From Mycobacteriaceae bacterium (GTDB taxonomy: Bacteria > Actinomycetota > Actinomycetes > Mycobacteriales > Mycobacteriaceae), in the NCBI GenBank assembly GCA_019242135.1, contig JAFAWC010000010.1, forward strand, positions 1 through 10,816: DNA of 10,816 nt, read 5' to 3'. The position numbers and the translations under genes are program-made. Every line of letters begins with the position of its first letter. Position 1 is the stretch's first letter. Below, in pieces: positions 6,959 to 10,816 of this stretch. The notes below the pieces were generated by a model. The model ran no database searches, was not told the DNA's origin, and worked only from the letters and a program-made list of their open reading frames with translations.

Positions 6959-8682
6959 GACGTGCCTGCCGGGACCGTTTCCGTATCACGACCCGAGCGC
7001 AACACCGTGCCCGGTGTGGCACCGCTCGCGACGCCGTCGCGGCAGACCTCGACACCCCCGACCCAGACCACGCTGACCCCGCGCGCGTCGGCGACCAGCC
7101 TCGGCGCACCGGCCGGAAGGTCGTAGCGAGTGCGTTCGGGGCCGTGGCCGACCGTGGCCGGGTCGAACAACACCAGGTCGGCGTGCCAGCCGTCGGCGAT
7201 GCGGCCCCGGTGGCGCAACCCGTAGAGCCGGGCGGGCACCTCGGTGATCAGCCGCACCGCGTCTTCCACGGTCACCACCTGGTGCTCGCGGACGCCGTGG
7301 CCGAGCAGCGACGTTGTGTAGATCGCGCCGCACATCATGTCGAGGTGAGCGCCGGCATCCGAGCCGCCGATCACCGCGTCACGGCGGCGCCACACGTCAG
7401 CGCGCAACCGCCAGTCGGCCGCGTCGTCGCCGAACGGCGCGGGGCTGAGCCCGGTGCGCAGCTCGTCGGCGATCACCACGTCGAGCAGGGCGTCGAACGG
7501 CTCGCGTCCACGCGCCGCGGCGACCTCGCCGACGCTGCGGCCGCCCGCGTCGGCGTTCTGCGGTGCGAACGTCTCGACGATGATCAGCCGCGCCCAATTG
7601 GCCAAGCCGCGCAGAATGCCCGCCTCCTCGGACTGGGCGCCCTCGTTGAGTCGGCGGCGCACGTCCGGCTCGGCGAGCGCGCGGATCCGCTCGGCCACCG
7701 GCAGGTGCATCGTCTCCCGCCAGCCCGGCAGGCCGTCGAGCACGAAACCGGTGAGAAACGACAGCCGGATCTTCGTGGCGTGGGGCATGGTCAGCGCAAC
7801 CACCCGCCCGCCGCGCTCGGCGGCGAGGTCCGAGGCGCGCAGCTGCCGCTCGTGTCCCTGCGGGTTCGCCGCCGACACGGCGAGCACATTCCAGTTAAGC
7901 GGGCGGTCGGCAGCGCGGGACATGTCGGTGAGCAGCGCCACGTCGTCATCGGTGAAACCGGATAGGCAGCCGGGGATGATCGCCTCCAGCGTGGTGCCCG
8001 CATGCCGGCGCACGCCGGCGGCCAGTGCCAGCAGCTCCGCGCGTGAGGCGCTGCGGGACGGGACCGGCTGGCCGCCGCCGTCGTTGTGGGTGTGCGACTG
8101 TGACGTCGACAATCCCAGCGCCCCGTCGGCCAGTGCAGCGTCGAGCACCGCGACCATCCGCTCGATCTGTTCGTCGGTGGCTTCACCGCCGATGGCGTCG
8201 TCACCCATGGCCGCCAGCCGAAGTGCGCTGTGCCCCACCAGGAATCCGGCGTTGATCGCGACCCGGCCGTCGAGCCGGCCGAGCCAGTCGCCGAACGAAG
8301 ACCATTGCCAGTCGAGGCCGGCGCGCAGCGCGTCGAGCGGCATCCCCTCGACGCGCGCCAGCATCCTGGTCAGGTAATCGTGGTGATCCGGCGACGCGGG
8401 TGCCAGCGTGAAGCCGCAGTTGCCGCCGAACACCGTGGTGACACCGTGCTGCACCGACGGACTGGCGGTGGGGTCCCAGAACAGCTGCGCGTCGTAGTGG
8501 GTGTGCAGGTCGACGAATCCGGGGGCGAGTGTTTGCCCTTGCGCATCAACTGTTTTCGTGGCGAGCTCGTCGACGTCGCCGATCGCGACGATCCGGCCAT
8601 CCGTGACGCCGACGTGCCCGTGACACGCGGGCGCACCGGTGCCGTCGACGATCTCGGCGTCGCGGATAAGCAGGTCGAGCAC
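6955..8682 (-). CDS. D-aminoacylase-like amidohydrolase (Amidohydrolase_3 / COG3653 type), copy B
   Basis: This 575-aa protein is a paralogue of copy A with the same layout. It has an N-terminal sandwich strand LDLLIRDAEIVDG, His60 and His62 (VDLHTHYDAQ), Cys89 (GGNCGFTLAP), His151 (VGHSALR) and Asp442 (GGSDAGAH). The C-terminal sandwich strands (DLVLFDPATV, YDLPAGAPRL) match those of copy A (YDLPAGGRRL). As in copy A, the expected THxR-type and SHHK-type histidine segments of characterised D-aminoacylases are not seen; the equivalent regions read TTLEAIIPGCLSG and NWNVLAVSAANPQ. It begins with GTG 8682, behind a strong AGGAGG, 10 bp after the preceding gene, and ends in a 4-bp overlap with the P450 start. 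Reaction: hydrolysis of an amide or cyclic amide is likely from the superfamily, but the substrate is unknown. Confidence 0.9.
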   Translation of the reverse strand: MLDLLIRDAEIVDGTGAPACHGHVGVTDGRIVAIGDVDELATKTVDAQGQTLAPGFVDLHTHYDAQLFWDPTASPSVQHGVTTVFGGNCGFTLAPASPDHHDYLTRMLARVEGMPLDALRAGLDWQWSSFGDWLGRLDGRVAINAGFLVGHSALRLAAMGDDAIGGEATDEQIERMVAVLDAALADGALGLSTSQSHTHNDGGGQPVPSRSASRAELLALAAGVRRHAGTTLEAIIPGCLSGFTDDDVALLTDMSRAADRPLNWNVLAVSAANPQGHERQLRASDLAAERGGRVVALTMPHATKIRLSFLTGFVLDGLPGWRETMHLPVAERIRALAEPDVRRRLNEGAQSEEAGILRGLANWARLIIVETFAPQNADAGGRSVGEVAAARGREPFDALLDVVIADELRTGLSPAPFGDDAADWRLRADVWRRRDAVIGGSDAGAHLDMMCGAIYTTSLLGHGVREHQVVTVEDAVRLITEVPARLYGLRHRGRIADGWHADLVLFDPATVGHGPERTRYDLPAGAPRLVADARGVSVVWVGGVEVCRDGVASGATPGTVLRSGRDTETVPAGTS

Positions 8683-8688
8683 GGCGGG

Positions 8689-8694
8689 CCTCCT
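8689..8694 (-). promoter_or_regulatory. Strong ribosome-binding site deciding the GTG start of copy B
   Basis: On the minus strand AGGAGG stands six bases before GTG 8682 and its first bases overlap the TAG stop of the upstream gene (8695-8693). This supports both the GTG start and operon membership. Confidence 0.85.
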
Positions 8695-9883
8695 ACGGGT
8701 GGGTCAGCCACTCGCCGTTGGGCAGTGGGTGACGGAACAACTCGGCGGCGTTGCGGTGCGTGATGCGGGCGGCATCCTCGTCCGAAAGGCGCGCGACGTT
8801 ACGCGCGACAACCTGTTGGGTGTCCGGCCACGTCGAGTCGGCATGCGGGTAATCGCTTTCGACAAGGATGCGACCCGCCCCGATCGCATCGAGGGCGCCG
8901 AACGCTGAGGGGTCGTCGATCGAGCAGAACCAGAAGTTGCGCCGCAGCACCTCACTCGGCAGCAGATCGCTTTTCCACGAACCACCTTCGCGTCCCGACG
9001 CGGAGTGCGCGAGGACGTAGTCGGCGCGGTCGGCGAGCATCGCCGCCCAGCCGAGCCCACCCTCGTCCAGGGTGATTTTCAGGCGCGGGAAGCGCACCGG
9101 CACACCGGACCAGAGCCAATCGGCGCAGGCGACGAGGGCATTCACCGGGAACAGCGTGGTGATGGTCTCGAACGGGGTGTCCGGCGCGGGGATGGGCGCC
9201 CACTGTGCAGAGCCGGTATGCAAGCACACCACGGTCTCGGTTTCCTCGCACGCTGCCAGGAACGGATCCCAGGCGCCGGTGTGCAGGCTGGCGAGCCCGC
9301 ATTGGGCGGGCAGCTCGGGAAAGCTCACCGCCTTGAAGCCGCGTGCTGCGTTGCGCCGCAGCTCTTCTGCGGCGAGGTGCGGATCGGCGAGCCACGGCAG
9401 CTGCAGTGGAATGATCCGGTCGGGATGGCTGCCCGCCCACACCTCGAGATGCCAGTCGTTCCACGCCCGCAGCACCGCCAGCCCCAGCGCCGGGTCGTCG
9501 CTCTTCCAGAACACCGTTCCCGAGAACCCCGCGATCAGTGACGGGAAGTTCACCGACGCCCAGATGCCCGCGAGGTTCATGTCGGCGATGCGTGCCTCGA
9601 TATCCCAGCAGCCGCGGCGCATTTCGTCAAACCGGGCGGGCTCCATGCTCCATTCCTCGGGTGGCCGGCCAACCACCGCGTTGAGCCCGATATTGGGATA
9701 CTCGCGGTCCTCGTAGCGCCACACCTGGCGTCCGTCGTCGGTCTCCACCACCTTCGGCGCCCGGTCGGCCAGCGCGATGGGAAGGCGGCCCTCGAACATG
9801 TTGGGCGGCTCGATGACGTGGTCGTCGACGGAGATCAACACGTGCTGGCGGGCGCGGGGGGTTGGGTCCGGCAGCAGCGCCAT
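8693..9883 (-). CDS. Amidohydrolase_2 family metal-dependent hydrolase or decarboxylase
   Basis: This 396-aa TIM-barrel protein belongs to the Amidohydrolase_2 group (Pfam PF04909, which includes ACMSD-type decarboxylases and lactonases). It begins with SVDDHVIEPPNMF (residues 18-30), where the DxH replaces the classical HxH, a form I recall as common in actinobacterial members. Other likely metal or active-site positions are the His in VVCLHTGS (near residue 222) and Asp344 in ESDYPHADSTWPD. Glu and Asp in KITLDEGGLGW lie near the barrel mouth. No signal peptide is present. It is the first gene of the operon with copy B and the P450, and its start lies eight bases behind a predicted -10 with a weak Shine-Dalgarno (AGG). 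The family contains both C-N/C-O hydrolases and C-C decarboxylases, so the reaction is left open. Confidence 0.92.
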   Translation of the reverse strand: MALLPDPTPRARQHVLISVDDHVIEPPNMFEGRLPIALADRAPKVVETDDGRQVWRYEDREYPNIGLNAVVGRPPEEWSMEPARFDEMRRGCWDIEARIADMNLAGIWASVNFPSLIAGFSGTVFWKSDDPALGLAVLRAWNDWHLEVWAGSHPDRIIPLQLPWLADPHLAAEELRRNAARGFKAVSFPELPAQCGLASLHTGAWDPFLAACEETETVVCLHTGSAQWAPIPAPDTPFETITTLFPVNALVACADWLWSGVPVRFPRLKITLDEGGLGWAAMLADRADYVLAHSASGREGGSWKSDLLPSEVLRRNFWFCSIDDPSAFGALDAIGAGRILVESDYPHADSTWPDTQQVVARNVARLSDEDAARITHRNAAELFRHPLPNGEWLTHP

Positions 9884-9887
9884 ACCT

Positions 9888-9900
9888 GACGACTATCGTC
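9888..9900. promoter_or_regulatory. Inverted repeat over the operon -10 (candidate operator)
   Basis: GACGA-CTA-TCGTC is a perfect 5-bp inverted repeat around a 3-base centre, placed exactly across the predicted -10 hexamer of the amidohydrolase operon. A repressor bound here would block transcription. No regulator gene is in the window. Confidence 0.45.
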
Positions 9901-9919
9901 GGTTTTGGGTGCGTGTCAA
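9892..9919 (-). promoter_or_regulatory. Promoter of the Amidohydrolase_2 / copy B / P450 operon
   Basis: On the minus strand a consensus TTGACA -35 (9919 to 9914), 16 bases, and GATAGT (9897 to 9892; four of six matches to TATAAT) form a good primary-sigma promoter. Eight bases separate the -10 from ATG 9883, so the leader would be very short or absent. Confidence 0.65.
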
Positions 9920-9920
9920 T

Positions 9921-9940
9921 GCTATTTATGGCTATTTATG
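9921..9940. repeat. Perfect tandem 10-bp repeat upstream of the -35
   Basis: GCTATTTATG occurs twice in direct succession, immediately upstream (for the minus-strand promoter) of the TTGACA element, followed by a run of seven A (9942-9948). The repeat unit equals about one DNA helix turn. The patch is strikingly AT-rich for this genome. It may be an activator site or an UP-like element. The rest of the gap to the aldehyde dehydrogenase stop (9949-10031) shows only a short CACTG-A-CAGTG palindrome (9972-9982) and no clear terminator. Confidence 0.8.
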
Positions 9941-10031
9941 CAAAAAAAGTCGTTCCATGCGTCACGGGAATCACTGACAGTGCGGATGTTCGAAATGCCC
10001 ACCTTGCCGCGACAAATGGAGATCAGCGACG

Positions 10032-10816
10032 CTACTGCGGCGCCGGGTGTCGGACGTAGGCGCGCGGCTGGGTGAACGCCCGGATGCCGTCGCTGCCCAT
10101 CTCCCGGCCCAGTCCGGACTGACCGACACCGCCGAACGGGAGCCGCGGGTCTTGGGCGGCCATGCCGTGGCAATTGACGCTGACCGTGCCGGCCACCAGC
10201 TGGCTGGCGACCTGATCGGCCAGCACGTCATCGGCCGTCCACACCGACGCGGTGAGGCCGAAGTCGGTGGCGTTGGCCGCGGCGACGGCGTCGTCGATCG
10301 TGTCATAGCCGAAGATCGGCAACACCGGCCCGAACTGCTCCTCGGCGGCCAGCGCCGTATCGGCGGCGAGGTCGGTGACCACGGTGGGCAGCACGAAATA
10401 CCCGCCGGTGTGCGCGTCGTTCTCACGAATCCGTCCGGCGGTGCGCACGACTGCGCCGTGCGCGTCGGCGTCGGCGACCATGCGCTGCACCCGATCACGT
10501 CCGGCGGCGGTATGCAGCGGGCCCAGGGTGACCTCGTCAGCAAGTCCGTCACCGACGATTTCGCGCTCACAGCGCGCGAGGAGGGCTTCGGCCAGCTCGC
10601 CGACCCGGTTGGCCGGTGCATAGAGCCGCTTGATCGCCATGCATACCTGGCCGCCGGTGGTGTACGTCGCCGCCACGAGCTGGTCGACCAGCTGGTCACC
10701 AACATGCAGGTCGGGCGCGATGATCGCGGCGTCGTTGCCGCCGAGCTCGAGCAACACCGGCGTGAGCCGGGACGCGGCGGCAGCCATCACCGCCCGGCCG
10801 GTGGCGATGCCGCCGG
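10032..10816 (-). CDS. NAD(P)-dependent aldehyde dehydrogenase, C-terminal part (cut by window edge)
   Basis: The frame is open to the right edge, giving the last 261 or so residues of a protein usually near 480. It carries the ALDH family motifs: LELGGNDAAII with the catalytic-base Glu, the catalytic Cys in YTTGGQVCMAI (codon 10643-10641), EEQFGPVLPIF, and LPFGGVGQSGLGREMG near the C-terminus. It oxidises an aldehyde to a carboxylic acid in the cytoplasm; the nucleotide-binding N-terminus is mostly outside the window. The gene lies upstream of, and on the same strand as, the amidohydrolase-P450 operon, with 148 bp and a separate promoter between them. It may act in the same pathway, for example on an aldehyde released by P450 dealkylation, but that is inference. 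The substrate is unknown. Confidence 0.93.
   Translation of the reverse strand, partial: GGIATGRAVMAAAASRLTPVLLELGGNDAAIIAPDLHVGDQLVDQLVAATYTTGGQVCMAIKRLYAPANRVGELAEALLARCEREIVGDGLADEVTLGPLHTAAGRDRVQRMVADADAHGAVVRTAGRIRENDAHTGGYFVLPTVVTDLAADTALAAEEQFGPVLPIFGYDTIDDAVAAANATDFGLTASVWTADDVLADQVASQLVAGTVSVNCHGMAAQDPRLPFGGVGQSGLGREMGSDGIRAFTQPRAYVRHPAPQ

Noticed and set aside
7144..7965. 273-codon frame antisense to amidohydrolase copy B
   Set aside because: Same reason: it is a mirror of a conserved coding frame with no recognisable domain.
9937..9959. Rho-independent terminator for aldehyde dehydrogenase at the T run (minus strand)
   Set aside because: A run of seven T is present but no convincing stem precedes it.

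Overview
The window is high-GC actinobacterial DNA, almost certainly from a mycobacterium (Mycobacterium in the broad sense). The anchor is a complete groEL2 (Hsp65) gene with no groES in front of it and with two CIRCE operators upstream. Several starts also sit 6-9 bases after a TANNNT -10 hexamer, the leaderless arrangement common in mycobacteria. The species cannot be named from reading alone, but groEL2 contains the hsp65 region used for species typing.

Left part (1-1291): the first 82 codons of a cupin-domain protein lie on the minus strand and run off the window edge. Upstream of it on the same strand is a small membrane protein with one N-terminal membrane segment and a Pro/Gln/Ala-rich tail, part of which is built from 15-bp tandem repeats. 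A 184-aa plus-strand protein with an HDHRW motif and no recognised family starts 25 bp away. The gap between these divergent genes holds a perfect 14-bp palindrome that offers a -10 hexamer in each direction.

Middle part (1292-3463): two CIRCE elements, a sigma-70-type promoter embedded in the first, groEL2, and a very stable 14-bp GC hairpin with a UUCG loop. Behind it lies a previously unlisted remnant of a secreted phosphoesterase/acid-phosphatase-type gene. It keeps an N-terminal start and the complete C-terminus, has lost the middle, and carries two in-frame stop codons.

Right part (3460-10816): a block rich in degradative enzymes, nearly all on the minus strand. In the order of transcription it has an aldehyde dehydrogenase (cut by the window edge), then a probable three-gene operon of an Amidohydrolase_2 protein, a D-aminoacylase-like amidohydrolase and a cytochrome P450. 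Spacing in the operon is tight: a 10-bp gap with the Shine-Dalgarno overlapping the stop, then a 4-bp ATGA overlap. A second D-aminoacylase-like amidohydrolase follows with its own leaderless promoter. A small TM2-domain protein on the plus strand separates it from the operon. The operon has a near-consensus TTGACA promoter, an inverted repeat over the -10, and a perfect tandem 10-bp repeat just upstream of the -35, so it looks tightly controlled. The enzyme set suggests catabolism of an amide-, lactam- or ester-containing compound by oxidation (P450, aldehyde dehydrogenase) and hydrolysis, but the substrate cannot be read from sequence. Both D-aminoacylase-like proteins appear to lack two of the histidine ligands of characterised D-aminoacylases, so the name should not be taken as a function.

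No tRNA, rRNA, CRISPR array or insertion sequence was seen.
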